From Undibacterium piscinae (GTDB taxonomy: Bacteria > Pseudomonadota > Gammaproteobacteria > Burkholderiales > Burkholderiaceae_D), in the NCBI GenBank assembly GCA_003970805.2, contig CP051152.1, forward strand, positions 310,001-374,000: a stretch of DNA of 64,000 bases, in the 5' to 3' direction. The notes beneath the pieces were generated by a model, which made no database searches, was not told where the DNA came from, and worked only from the letters and a program-made list of their open reading frames with translations. The stretch's first letter is position 1; the number at the start of each line of letters is the position of its first letter. A program made the position numbers and the translations under genes. Below, piece by piece: positions 9,104 through 19,115 of this stretch.

Positions 9104-10669
9104 ATGCCTGAAGCTAAGCAAAGTCTTATATCCAATATGCCGCGTCCAGACATGAAAGGGCCATTGAATTATCTCGTGGCCTTGTGTTTTTTATTGCTGT
9201 TCCAGTTGCTTTTTTTGACGATCATTCCCTTGCTTGGTCATCATACTCCGCCGTTTGATGTCATCGAAATGACCACTTGGGCCAAGGTGCCGCAGTTGGG
9301 TTATTACAAGCATCCTCCCTTGCCGGCTTGGGGGATTTATTTGAGTGAGCTAGTTTTTGGCCGCACTCAGTTGTCTGTGTTTATTCCTAGTGCATTATCG
9401 ATAGTGATCGCTACTTTAGCTGTCTGGCCGCTGGCGCTGCGTTTTTTTGGAGCGAAGCGCGCCATCATTGCACTGTTCTTGCAGGCAACGCTTATTTACT
9501 ACAATCTATATGCACCGGATTACAACCATAACGTCGCACAGATTCCATTTTGGGCGCTGACTGTCAGCGCATTTTATTTTGCGGTGGCAGATGGCCGTAT
9601 GCGCTGGTGGATCGCGTTTGGTGCGGCTCTCGGTGTGACGACGCTCAGCAAATATAGTGCAGCGTTTTTACCTTTGGCCTGTGTGTTTTTGCTATTCTGG
9701 GAAAGGCAGGCAAGAAGGTTTTTGACGATCACTAATGTTGCTGTGGCCGCTATTGCGTTCTTCGTGGTCACCGGACCGCATTTTGCTTGGCTGGTGCGGC
9801 ATGATTTTGCGCCTATCCATTATATGAATGATCGTCTGGGGGATTTGGCTAACAATGCAAGTTGGAGTGAGCGATTTTTGTCTTATGTCGTGATGCAAAT
9901 ATTGGTGCATCTGGTGCCGGTGGGTAGCATGCTATGGCTGATGCGTTCTGCACCAGATCATTCCTCGCAAAATCTGACAGGCGACATCGAGCTTTCTGCA
10001 TTAATGGTAAATAGGCTTAATGACAGGTTTCTTCTGGTGATGGGTTTAGGCCCGTTTTTAATTACTGTTTTATTGGGTTTGAGTGGGAGTTATCTGCATC
10101 CTATGTGGGCGACGGCCATGTTTCCCCTGAGTGGTTTGATCGCGGTTCGCTTGCTGGGTACGCGTGCCGATGTGCTCTGGAGTCCTAAATGGTTGATCGC
10201 ATGGTTGATGGTGATGGCTTTTTTTGGCGCTGTTTACGCTGCTAAAAACACGGAACAATGGCATGTTTTAACCAAAAAATATGCGCGTGCAAGCTATCCT
10301 GGTCCTGAGTTGGCCAGGCAATTGGATGAAAATTGGAATGCGGCATTTCCCGGCAAGCCCATGCGCTACATCATAGGGACCTCCTGGGAGGCGGGCGTCG
10401 CCAGTTTTGAAAGTGCGTATCAAACCAAGGTATTGATCGACGGCGATTTAACTATTACTCCTTGGATTTCGGCCGATGACATTACTCATTGTGGCGCATT
10501 GCTGGTGTGGGATCCTGCGACTGATATGCTGTCCGTGATAAGGCGACACTGGCCTGGTGTGAAGGAGCAAGCTCCTTTGGTTATTACGCCGGACCGGGTC
10601 GGCACTTATTCCACGTTGACGCTTTCTTGGGCCTTGATTGCACCGCAGGACTCCTGCACCGAAAAGTGA
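9104..10669 (+). CDS. ArnT/PMT-family (GT39/83-like) inner-membrane glycosyltransferase
   Basis: A 521-residue polytopic protein with about ten hydrophobic helices in its first 370 residues and a periplasmic C-terminal part, the ArnT/PMT architecture. The first periplasmic loop has PFDVIEMTTWAKVPQLGYYK followed by HPPLPAW, matching the acidic catalytic-loop region and the HPP motif of lipid A sugar transferases. Such enzymes take a sugar from undecaprenyl phosphate and put it on lipid A or another envelope acceptor. It is transcribed divergently from the GT2-GtrA-deacetylase unit with a 146-nt gap, which together make a complete synthesis, deacetylation, flipping and transfer set. Confidence 0.87.
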   Translation: MPEAKQSLISNMPRPDMKGPLNYLVALCFLLLFQLLFLTIIPLLGHHTPPFDVIEMTTWAKVPQLGYYKHPPLPAWGIYLSELVFGRTQLSVFIPSALSIVIATLAVWPLALRFFGAKRAIIALFLQATLIYYNLYAPDYNHNVAQIPFWALTVSAFYFAVADGRMRWWIAFGAALGVTTLSKYSAAFLPLACVFLLFWERQARRFLTITNVAVAAIAFFVVTGPHFAWLVRHDFAPIHYMNDRLGDLANNASWSERFLSYVVMQILVHLVPVGSMLWLMRSAPDHSSQNLTGDIELSALMVNRLNDRFLLVMGLGPFLITVLLGLSGSYLHPMWATAMFPLSGLIAVRLLGTRADVLWSPKWLIAWLMVMAFFGAVYAAKNTEQWHVLTKKYARASYPGPELARQLDENWNAAFPGKPMRYIIGTSWEAGVASFESAYQTKVLIDGDLTITPWISADDITHCGALLVWDPATDMLSVIRRHWPGVKEQAPLVITPDRVGTYSTLTLSWALIAPQDSCTEK

Positions 10670-10681
10670 GATTGATTTGCG

Positions 10682-10710
10682 CCGGCAAAGCTCGCTTATT
10701 TGCCGGTTTT
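10682..10710 (+). terminator. Rho-independent terminator after the GT39-like gene
   Basis: Stem CCGGCAAA at 10682-10689 pairs with TTTGCCGG at 10699-10706 across a 9-nt loop and is followed by TTTT. It starts about a dozen bases after the stop codon. Confidence 0.7.
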
Positions 10711-10771
10711 ACATCATTTCATCTGGTTTTGTACGAGATTTTCTACCTAGTGCACCAGTGAGAGTGACAAT

Positions 10772-10805
10772 GATGCTGGAGCACAAGCCAGCATCAAGGT
10801 ATAAT
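10772..10805 (+). promoter_or_regulatory. Putative purL promoter with overlapping palindromic operator
   Basis: A consensus -10 hexamer TATAAT lies at 10800-10805, 80 nt before the purL start. The expected -35/spacer region is occupied by an 8-bp perfect inverted repeat, GATGCTGG-N8-CCAGCATC (10772-10795). There is no good -35 hexamer, so activation or repression through the palindrome is possible. It does not resemble the enterobacterial PurR box. Confidence 0.4.
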
Positions 10806-10885
10806 CTGCACTTTCTGATTCACCCCGCGATGTGGCGGCTATCCTAGCTGATTGGCCAGCGCATTGCCTCAACTACTCTCTCGCC

Positions 10886-13800
10886 ATGTTGATATTGCCA
10901 GGCTCTAATGCCCTGTCTGTTTTTCGTACCCAAGGTTTGTTATCCCGCTTGCAGGCAGTTGATGCCAGTATTGTCGGAGTTACCGCTCGTTTTAGTCATT
11001 TTATCGAAGCGGCGACAGCGCCAACTGCGGATGATATAAATCGTCTTAATGCATTGTTGACCTATGGCGATGCATTTAAAGGAACGGAAGAGGGTGACAG
11101 TTTCGTCGTTATCCCACGTTTCGGCACTATTTCCCCTTGGGCAAGTAAAGCTACAGATATTGCGCACAATTGCGGTATGCAGCAAATCAAGCGTATCGAG
11201 CGCGGAATTCAGTATTTTATTCAGGTAAAAAGCGGCCTGCTTGGCGGAGCGAAAAAACTTGCCGAGTCATCAAAGCAGGACGTCATTGCCTTATTGCACG
11301 ACCGTATGACCGAAATGGTTTTACTAGACGTGAGTGCGGCGAGCGGTTTGTTTACTGAACTGGAAGCGAAGTCGCTTGAGTTTGTCGATGTTTTGATCGG
11401 TGGTAAGCAGGCTTTGTTGGATGCCAATAGTTCCCTGGGCCTGGCATTGTCCGATGATGAGATCGATTATCTGGTTAACGCGTTTGTGAGCGCTAAGCGT
11501 AATCCTACTGACGTTGAGTTGATGATGTTTGCCCAGGCAAACAGCGAGCATTGCCGTCATAAGATTTTTAACGCTGACTGGACTATCGACGGTGTAGAAC
11601 AAGATATTTCCTTGTTCGGCATGATCAAGAATACCCATTTGCTGCAGCCAAAAGGTACGGTTGTTGCCTATAGCGACAATTCTTCTATCATGGAAGGCGC
11701 TGTGGTAACGCGTTTCTATCCGAATGGTGCAGCCAAAGGCAATGAATATCAGGCGACCGTCGAACTGACGCATACCTTGATGAAGGTCGAGACACATAAT
11801 CACCCGACTGCGATCTCGCCTTTCCCTGGAGCATCTACCGGTGCCGGTGGTGAAATCCGCGATGAAGGCGCAACTGGTCGTGGCGCCCGTCCTAAAGCTG
11901 GTTTGACCGTTTTACCGTATCGAACCTGATGCTGCCGGATGCCGTACAGCCATGGGAAAACACGCGTGACGTAACCGCTTCGTCCGATAGCGCATCCGCC
12001 ATCTACGGTAAGCCTGATCGCATCGCCTCGCCTTTGCAGATCATGATAGAAGGTCCGCTTGGTGGTGCCGCTTTTAATAATGAATTCGGACGTCCGGTTT
12101 TGGGTGGTTATTTCCGTACCTATGAACAAAACGTCGGCGGTACTGTACATGGTTACCACAAGCCGATCATGATCGCCGGCGGTATCGGCAATATCTCGCA
12201 TAAACACACGCATAAAAATGATTTGCCTGTTGGTAGCTTGCTGATACAACTCGGTGGGCCGGGCATGCGCATAGGTATGGGCGGTAGCGCTGCCTCTTCT
12301 ATGGCAACAGGTACCAATACAGCGGATCTCGATTTTGATTCGGTTCAGCGTGGCAATCCGGAAATGGAGCGTCGGGCGCAAGAGGTGATCAATTCCTGCT
12401 GGCAAATGGGCGACGATAATCCTATCTTGTCTATTCATGACGTAGGTGCAGGTGGCTTGTCCAATGCCTTCCCGGAGATTACGAATGATGCCAAACGCGG
12501 TGCCATTTTTGATTTGCGTAAGGTGCCGCTGGAAGAAAGCGGTATGGCGCCAAAAGAAATCTGGAGTAATGAATCGCAAGAGCGCTATGTACTTGGTATC
12601 GCACCAGAAAGCCTGCCACTGTTTAAGTACTTGTGCGAGCGTGAGCGCGCCCTGTTTGCGGTAGTCGGTACGGCAACTGAAGAGCGCCAACTCAAGGTGA
12701 TCGATCCGGAGCAAGACAGTACGCCGGTTGATATGCCTATGGATGTACTGTTAGGCAAACCACCTAAGATGCACAGGGATGTCAAGCACGTCGCCAATGA
12801 CTTCCCGGCGATTGATCTTACTGGTATGGATTTACAAGAGGCAGCGCAGCGCGTACTGAGTCTGCCTACAGTCGGCGATAAATCTTTCTTGATTACCATC
12901 GGTGACCGTAGCGTTGGTGCTACCTCGGTGCGTGATCAAATGGTTGGCCCTTGGCAGGTGCCGGTAGCAGATTGCGCCGTGACTGCCATGAGTCTTGAGG
13001 GCTATCTGGGCGAAGCCATGTCTATGGGCGAACGTACACCGTTGGCCGTCATTAATGCCGCCGCTTCCGGTCGTATGGCGGTAGGTGAATCAATCACTAA
13101 TATCGCTGCCGCACCAATCAAGGATATTTCTGAGATTAAATTATCCGCCAACTGGATGGCCGCTTGTGGTCAGCCTGGGCAGGATGCAGCCCTGTTTGAC
13201 ACGGTCAAGGCGATCGGTATGGATTTATGCCCGGCACTGGGCATCAGTATACCGGTCGGTAAAGACTCCTTGTCGATGCGTACCACCTGGAAAGATGAGG
13301 GTGTTGATAAATCGGTGACCTCACCGGTATCGCTGATTATTTCCGCCTTCGCACCTGTCTACGATGTGCGTAAGTCACTGACACCGCAAATCAAGCTCGA
13401 TGCCGGCGATACCAGCCTGATTTTGATCGATCTGGGTCGTGGCAAAAATCGCCTTGGCGCATCTTGTTTTGCGCAAGTCATGCAAAAGCTCGGCGATCAG
13501 ACTCCGGATGTCGATAGTGCTGAAGACTTGAAGGCATTCTTCGCATCGATACAGCAATTAAATGCGGAGGGTAAGTTGTTGGCTTACCATGATCGTTCGG
13601 ATGGCGGCTTGTATGCCAGTTTGTGCGAGATGGCATTTGCCGGTCGCAGTGGTCTCGATATCAACCTCGATATCTTGACGATGGAAAGCGAGCATGCCGC
13701 TGATCAAGGTGATGCCAAGAACTGGGCAGGGCAGGTTTCCGAGCGTCGTAATGACCTTACCTTGCGCGCCTTGTTCAACGAGGAACTCGGTGCGGTGATT

Positions 13801-14889
13801 CAGATCCGTACTGAGCAACGTTCAGAAGTCATGGATGTCCTGCGTGCGCACAATCTGGGTGCTTGCAGCCATATCATCGGTAAACCAAGTGCCAGCGGTA
13901 ATATTGCATTCACCCGCGATGCCAAGGAAATTTACAAGCAGTCGCGTAGTGCTTTGCATCAGATCTGGAGTAAAACTAGCTGGCAAATTGCCCGTATGCG
14001 TGATAATCCTGCTTGTGCCGACGCTGAATATGCACGTCTGGCCGATCTGACTGATCCTGGCATGCAGCCTAAGGTTACCTTTGATGCGCAACTCGATATC
14101 GCTGCGCCTTACATTGCGACTGGGGTTCGTCCTAAGATCGCTATCCTGCGTGAGCAGGGTGTCAATTCACATATAGAAACCGCATATGTGATGCACAAGG
14201 CCGGTTTTACCGCAGTCGATGTGCACATGAGTGATTTGATTGCCGGACGTGTTCGTCTGGCCGATTTCAAGGGCTTGATTGCGGTGGGTGGCTTCTCCTA
14301 CGGCGACGTGTTGGGTGCCGGTGAAGGTTGGGCCAAGACCATCCTGTTTAATTCGATGATGGCTGAGCAATTCTCGGAGTTCTTCCATCGTAAGGATACC
14401 TTTGGTCTGGGTATCTGTAATGGTTGCCAGATGATGAGTAATCTGAAGTCCATTATCCCTGGCGCTCAGGCGTGGCCAAAGTTCACCAAGAACAAGTCCG
14501 AGCAATTCGAAGGACGTTTTGCCATGGTTGAGGTGATGGAGTCTTCTTCCATCTTTATGCAGGGCATGGCTGGTACGCAAACTCCGATCGCGATCGCTCA
14601 CGGTGAGGGTTTTGCCGACTTCTCGATTACTGGCGACATCAAGGCGGCGCAGGTTGCCATGCGTTTCGTGAATAATCAGGGGCAGGCTACCGAAGCTTAT
14701 CCTTACAATCCTAACGGATCACCTTTGGGTATCACTTCCGTGACCAATGAAGATGGTCGCTTTACGGTCATGATGCCGCATGCCGAGCGGGTATTCCGTT
14801 CGGTCTTGAACTCATGGCATCCGGAAGGATGGGGTGAGGATTCACCTTGGATGCGTATGTTCAGAAATGCCCGTCACTGGGTTGGCTGA
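10886..14889 (+). pseudogene. purL: Phosphoribosylformylglycinamidine synthase PurL, interrupted by a single-base frameshift
   Basis: PurL (FGAM synthase) converts FGAR to FGAM with glutamine and ATP in purine synthesis. The gene is the long single-chain form (about 1,330 residues). It has [16 protein letters not shown] at the N-terminus, FGAM-synthase motifs such as [11 protein letters not shown] and [19 protein letters not shown], two AIRS-like halves, and a C-terminal class I glutaminase domain with nucleophile Cys in [13 protein letters not shown]. The frame breaks near 11909: the expected KAGLTGFTVSNL becomes [11 protein letters not shown] and a stop, restored by adding one G after GACC. 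The second part then reads uninterrupted to 14889. I chose the ATG at 10886 because upstream residues are not PurL-like. Loss of purL would cause purine auxotrophy, so a sequence error is likely. Confidence 0.93.
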
Positions 14890-14980
14890 TTATTATCTGC
14901 CGAGAATAATCTAAGCTCCTTCCAGCCTGTTCTTGGGCTAAATGTAGCTTGACTCTGATCAGTGATATGATCAGAGTCAA
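14887..14980. repeat. Two inverted repeats downstream of purL
   Basis: GATTATT/AATAATC flanks the purL stop codon. A larger perfect 13-bp inverted repeat follows, TTGACTCTGATCA at 14949-14961 and TGATCAGAGTCAA at 14968-14980 with a 6-nt loop. The second has no T-run, so it may be a factor-assisted terminator, an mRNA-stabilising hairpin or an operator for the sensor kinase gene 98 nt further on. Confidence 0.55.
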
Positions 14981-15077
14981 TCTATGCAAATTATCATTAC
15001 ACGCACGAAAATTTCAATTGCTTATCTGATTCCATGAGTCGGATAGCTACGTCTATGCCGGATAAACTATTCACTAA

Positions 15078-16948
15078 ATGGTATCGGTCATGATAAGACC
15101 TGCACTGCGTCTGATTTTGTTGGCACTATTCTTTTGTTGTAGCATTCCCGCATGGGCCGATAGTGGCAAGCAAAAGTCGATATTGCTGCTTAGCCCGGAT
15201 TTGTTGAATTCCCCCTATCTTTACGATTTTTATTCGGCATTTAAGCTCAAGTTAAACGAGGGGCGTCCGGAGTCTGTCATTATCTATGAAGAAAATCTAG
15301 ATTTGTCGCGTTTTCCTTTGGGCGTTGATGATACTAAGCTCGATACTTGGCTCAGGACCAAATATAGAAACATAAAAATTGACGCCATTGTCGTCATCGG
15401 TCATAGCGCGCTTAATTATGTATTGCAGCATCAGCGAGAGTTGTGGCCGGATACGCCGATCTTATTCACGCTGGCCAGTGATAGCGAAATAAAAAAAATG
15501 GCCTTGCCGGAAAATGTGGCTGGAAAAACCCTTAAGGCGGGGTTCTCAGATATCGTGCGCATGGCGAGGGGACTTTTGCCTGATACCAAGCATATCGCGA
15601 TTGTGGGTAATCTGCCTGAGCATGACGTTTATAGAAATGATTTGCCGGAACAGATCGCACGTCTATCTGTGGAAATTGACATCATAGACCTGCGTGGGAA
15701 AACACTGGATCAATTAAGGCTGGCAATGGCAGATTTGCCTAAGGGCACGGTAGTCTATTTCACTATGTTGACGATGGATGGCGCCCTAAAAAAAATAAAT
15801 AACAAGGATGCCCTGCTAGAGCTTGTCAAGGCTGCCAATGCCCCGGTACTGGTGGATAATCCCAGTCATATCGGTTTAGGTGCTATGGGGGCAATTCTAT
15901 TCGACGCTGGTATTCAGGGACGGGAAACGGCGGACTTACTCGGTAAGATATTGGCAGGCGAAAAAATGTCATCATTGTCTATTGGTAACTCCACTTTCAT
16001 TCCTTTGCTCGACTGGCGCGAATTGAACCGATGGGGGTGGATAAAAGTAATTATCCAGCCGGGAGTCAGCTACGTTTTTTTACCCCGGGAGTATGGGAGC
16101 TTTATCGCTGGCAAATCGTGGTGATATTTTGTGTCATTACCCTGTTGCTGGCGTTGCTTGGGGCATTGCTGATAGAGCGCAAGCGCCGTAGTGCGGCAGT
16201 AGATGAGTCGCGTCATAGGCTCGCGCAGATCGCCTTCATGAACAGGAAAATCACCGCAACCGTGTATTCGGAGGCGATTGCGCATGAGTTGATACAGCCG
16301 CTGGCGGCGATTTTGAGTAACGCCGAGGCGGCACAATTATTCCTCAATCAGAGCCCGCCGCAGCTTGAGATGGTTCAGGAAATTTTGGCAAACATCAAGC
16401 GTGACAATTTGCGTGCCGGCGACTTGATCAAGAGCATGCGTGGCTTGCTGACCAAGTCAGAGTCAAAGGCTGAGGCCAAGGAGACGCGTGTCAATATCAA
16501 TGAGATGGTGCAGAAAGTATTGAACTTTCTCGCGGGTGAAGCGAAGATGCGCCATGTTCATCTGATTGAGGAGCTTACGCCTGTCATCCTGTTCGTCACT
16601 GCCGATCCGGTACAATTGCAACAGGTTATGGTGAACTTGATTTTGAATGCACTTGACGCAATAGATGAGCATGATGGTGCCAGGCGCTGTATTTCGGTAA
16701 TTACAGCACTCAACGACGCCAACAACGTACAGGTTTCCGTACTCGATAGCGGAGCTGGGTTTAATGAAAATATTGAGCGGGTGTTTGATTCTTTTTTTAC
16801 GACGAAAGCAAAAGGTATGGGTTTGGGCTTGGCGATTACCGAGGCGATTGTGCAGGCGCATGGCGGCCGGATCTGGGCCGAAAATGCCGCGGACGGTGGC
16901 GTAGTTCGCTTTACCCTGCCTTTATCGGAAACGATCACTGATGAATGA
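15078..16948 (+). pseudogene. Sensor histidine kinase with ABC-type periplasmic binding sensor domain, frameshifted
   Basis: This encodes one membrane sensor kinase in two frames. The first 320 codons have a signal peptide (RLILLALFFCCSIPAWA) and an ABC-transporter-substrate-binding-like sensor fold (LLSPDLLNSPYLYDFYSAF, VVIGHSALNYVLQH). The second part has a membrane helix (WQIVVIFCVITLLLALLGAL), a phosphoacceptor His in EAIAHELIQPLAAIL, an N box (NLILNALDAID) and ATP-lid motifs (FFTTKAKGMGLGLAI). The frame breaks at a G5 run (16033-16037): homologues read RWG-VDKS, which needs one more G. The ABC-like sensor suggests it detects a small periplasmic ligand. The gene overlaps the next regulator gene by 8 nt. 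The true start may be 15078 or 15090. Confidence 0.85.
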
Positions 16949-17558
16949 TATGCCAGCACCATTAATTCACGTCATTGATGATGATGCGCCTTTGCGTACC
17001 GCAATGTATCGCTTGTTGCTCGCTTGCGGGTATCGTGTGTTCACCTATGAATCGGCCTCGCAGTTTATCGAGAACCCGCTTCCCGATGAGCTTAGCTGCA
17101 TACTACTCGACGTTAATATGCCAGCGATGAGTGGCTTTCAGTTGCAGGAATATTTAAATCAGGTAAATAGCCACATACCGATAGTTTTCCTGACTGCGCA
17201 TGGAGATATCAGTTTAAGCGTCAGGGCGATGAAGGCTGGCGCAGAAAATTTTTTGAGCAAACCTGTGCAGAAAGATGATCTGCTGATTGCGATAGAGGGC
17301 GCGCTTGAGCATTATCGGAAAACCATAGATGAATCGGGGAATTTATCTCATTTGCGTCAATGCTATGCAAGACTAACTGCGCGTGAAATTGAGGTATTTA
17401 ATATGGTGGTGCGAGGGCAGTTGAACAAGCAGATCGCTTTTCAATTGGGTAATTCGGAGCGTACCATTAAGTCTCAGCGCAGCAGTATCATGGAAAAAAT
17501 GGAAGTTACTTCAGTTGCACAATTAGTGCTCGCAGCGAGACAACTGGGAGTGGTATAA
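16941..17558 (+). CDS. FixJ/NarL-type two-component response regulator
   Basis: A 205-residue regulator with an N-terminal receiver and a C-terminal LuxR-type helix-turn-helix. The acidic triad DDD at residues 13-15, phospho-acceptor Asp57 in ILLDVNMP, the Thr of FLTAHGD and the Lys of FLSKPVQ are all present. The DNA-binding part begins at LTAREIEVFNMVVRGQLNKQIA and includes NSERTIKSQRSSIMEKM. Its start overlaps the preceding sensor kinase gene, so the two form a pair. Targets are unknown; no binding site is recognisable nearby. The 3' end lies about 120 nt from the IS3-like remnant. Confidence 0.92.
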   Translation: MNDMPAPLIHVIDDDAPLRTAMYRLLLACGYRVFTYESASQFIENPLPDELSCILLDVNMPAMSGFQLQEYLNQVNSHIPIVFLTAHGDISLSVRAMKAGAENFLSKPVQKDDLLIAIEGALEHYRKTIDESGNLSHLRQCYARLTAREIEVFNMVVRGQLNKQIAFQLGNSERTIKSQRSSIMEKMEVTSVAQLVLAARQLGVV

Positions 17559-17692
17559 ATTTTTTGGTTAATTTTGTTAAAAGCTCATTGCTTACGAAAA
17601 ATTGCTTCGCGTCGTTGTACTTGCCTTTTTGAACTAGCGAGATGTTTTCGGCGAGGTGTTGAGGTGTGCCGTCAATGGTAGACACTTGTTTC

Positions 17693-18385
17693 TTAAGTCG
17701 CTTGTTGTTTGCTGAAATTTTCAGCAAACAGTGTGGGTGGAATGTTGCCAAGGCGTGAGTGACGCCGTTGACGGTTATAAAAACTTTTGATGTATTCCTG
17801 AATCACCGCCTTCGCGTCGGCATGGGTGGCGTAGCGCTGGTGGTGAGTTAGTTCGTTTTTCAGACCGACCCAGAAGCTCCACATCGGCGCGTTGTCATAG
17901 CAATTTTTCCTTTTATGACATCGATGCCTGCATGCCGAATTGTTCGACTAGCTTTCGATAATCATGGGTGCAGTATTGGCTGCCGCGATCCGAATGATGG
18001 ATCAAGCGCTGCTGAGAACGGTTGTTACGCACAGCGCACCTTGGGTCTGCACAGTGAGACCTTGCGTCATACGCTCATATATTGGTGTATATGGACTCCT
18101 CCAGGTTTGCAAATTTTTTTGTTCGGGCATTAGGTGTAACTGCTCGCGCATATCCGGCTTCTACTTGGGTACCGTTGCACCCGAGCCATGATGGAATCTG
18201 TGCGCTTGCTCCGGAACGCCCTAGCGACCTTATCTTTTTCAAGATAGAGGGCTTATTCAATAGGCTGGTGATTCAAGCGCCCTACCAGCTCACAGGTGAA
18301 TATATCCTTGAACCCTGCGACATAGAGCCAGTCCTCGCCGGTAGCAACATACGTAATGTCTGTCACCCAGGCTTCGTTTGGGCGC
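17693..18385 (-). pseudogene. IS3-family transposase OrfB remnant (DDE integrase core)
   Basis: Read on the minus strand in three frames, the pieces align in order to the DDE integrase core: NLLNQMFAPKRPNEAWVTDI and TYVATGEDWLYVAGF from about 18415 to 18300 (first Asp present), ERMTQGLTVQ near 18060, LIHHSDRGSQYCTHDYRKLV near 17990-17930 (second Asp present), then CYDNAPMWSFWVGLKNEL and NRQRRHSRLGNIPPTLF down to the stop at 17693. The expected catalytic Glu in the PMESFW motif reads Trp here. There is a stop and frame break just before CYDNAP, and a foreign stretch of about 190 nt lies between 18080 and 18280. Confidence 0.8.
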
Positions 18386-18404
18386 TTCGGAGCGAACATC
18401 TGGT

Positions 18405-18656
18405 TCAGCAAGTTGCCAACGAGCGACAAGTCGCGATTCGAATTCGTCGTCTGGAATTTCCGCTTCCAACTTGGGAGCCATCTGTCTGCCGGGGGGCGGA
18501 GCCATTACCGCGTTTGGTGGCTTTAACCCATGTGGTCATAGTGCCCAATCGAATGGCGATTTGTTTCAATTCTTCGCTCAGCGTCAGGCCCTGCAGCAGA
18601 AACAGCTTTACAGCTTCTTCACGAATCTCTGGCGTGCATGTTCTTGGTTTCGTCAT
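18405..18656 (-). pseudogene. IS3-family transposase OrfA fragment
   Basis: The minus strand begins MTKPRTCTPEIREEAVKLFL and continues LQGLTLSEELKQIAIRLGT, the helix-turn-helix start of IS3-group OrfA. After NGSAP the frame changes; the continuation PPPGRQMAPKLEAEI is in another frame and then jumps directly into the OrfB catalytic core. So the 3' part of orfA and 5' part of orfB were deleted. Confidence 0.8.
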
Positions 18657-18950
18657 ATGTGTTCCTGTTGGTGAAGCTTGCCAAAAAGGAGTGTCCGAAA
18701 AAATCAGGGCGCCTCATGGTCACATGATTGTGACTCGCACCTCTTTCAAGGCCGACAGGTTCGTCGTCAATATGCTGATTTTTTACTGCTCGGCCGCCTT
18801 TCAGCAATACGGTAACAAATGCTTACAAACTAGCCATCTGATTTGCACCAAAGGGCAATTGACTAAAAAAGTTGCCTTGCATAAACTTATACGACCCATA
18901 AATCCGATGTTTACTCTTGATTTCCTCTAGTGCTCAATTAGTCGGTCTAT

Positions 18951-18981
18951 TTCTAATTCCAAGGGAGTGTCTGAATTAGAA
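18951..18981. repeat. 9-bp inverted repeat enclosing an IS-end-like motif
   Basis: TTCTAATTC (18951-18959) and GAATTAGAA (18973-18981) flank CAAGGGAGTGTCT. The GGAGTGTCYGAA motif inside also occurs at the end of the IS3 remnant (18688) in the same orientation. The stretch from 18699 to 19115 otherwise holds no recognisable gene. Confidence 0.45.
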
Positions 18982-19008
18982 GTTTAGTTAAGAAAATTCA
19001 TATCTGAT

Positions 19009-19022
19009 ATCACATATGTGAT
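19009..19022. promoter_or_regulatory. Perfect 14-bp palindrome upstream of the M60 peptidase gene
   Basis: ATCACATATGTGAT lies about 95 nt before the peptidase start codon. It is a candidate operator. Its half-sites are in the reverse order to a CRP site (TCACA then TGTGA with 2-nt spacing), so CRP is not proposed. Confidence 0.35.
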
Positions 19023-19115
19023 GACGTGATTAAGTATCGTTTAATTGGTGTGGGCGTCCGCTTTGTTCGAGGGAATCGCTACTTCGAGTCCGGTTTTTAA
19101 ATTTAGGAAGTATAG

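Larger units (their letters stand above)
17679..18698 (-). mobile_element. Decayed IS3-family insertion sequence
   Basis: The minus strand carries scrambled IS3-family orfA and orfB in several frames. Weakly similar ends are TAGACACTTGTTT near 17679 and, read on the minus strand, CGGACACTCCTTTTTGGC near 18698. The span is about 1.0 kb, against 1.2-1.3 kb for intact relatives. The C-terminal part of orfA and roughly the first 150 codons of orfB are missing around 18425, while about 190 nt of unrelated sequence sits inside the orfB core. No target-site duplication is evident. The element is certainly inactive. Confidence 0.8.

Noticed and set aside
11324..12714. Long antisense frames on the minus strand within purL
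   Set aside because: They mirror a conserved coding sequence and have no family signature.
18082..18930. A 282-codon plus-strand open frame across the IS remnant
   Set aside because: It is antisense to recognisable transposase fragments and has no family features; it is open by chance.
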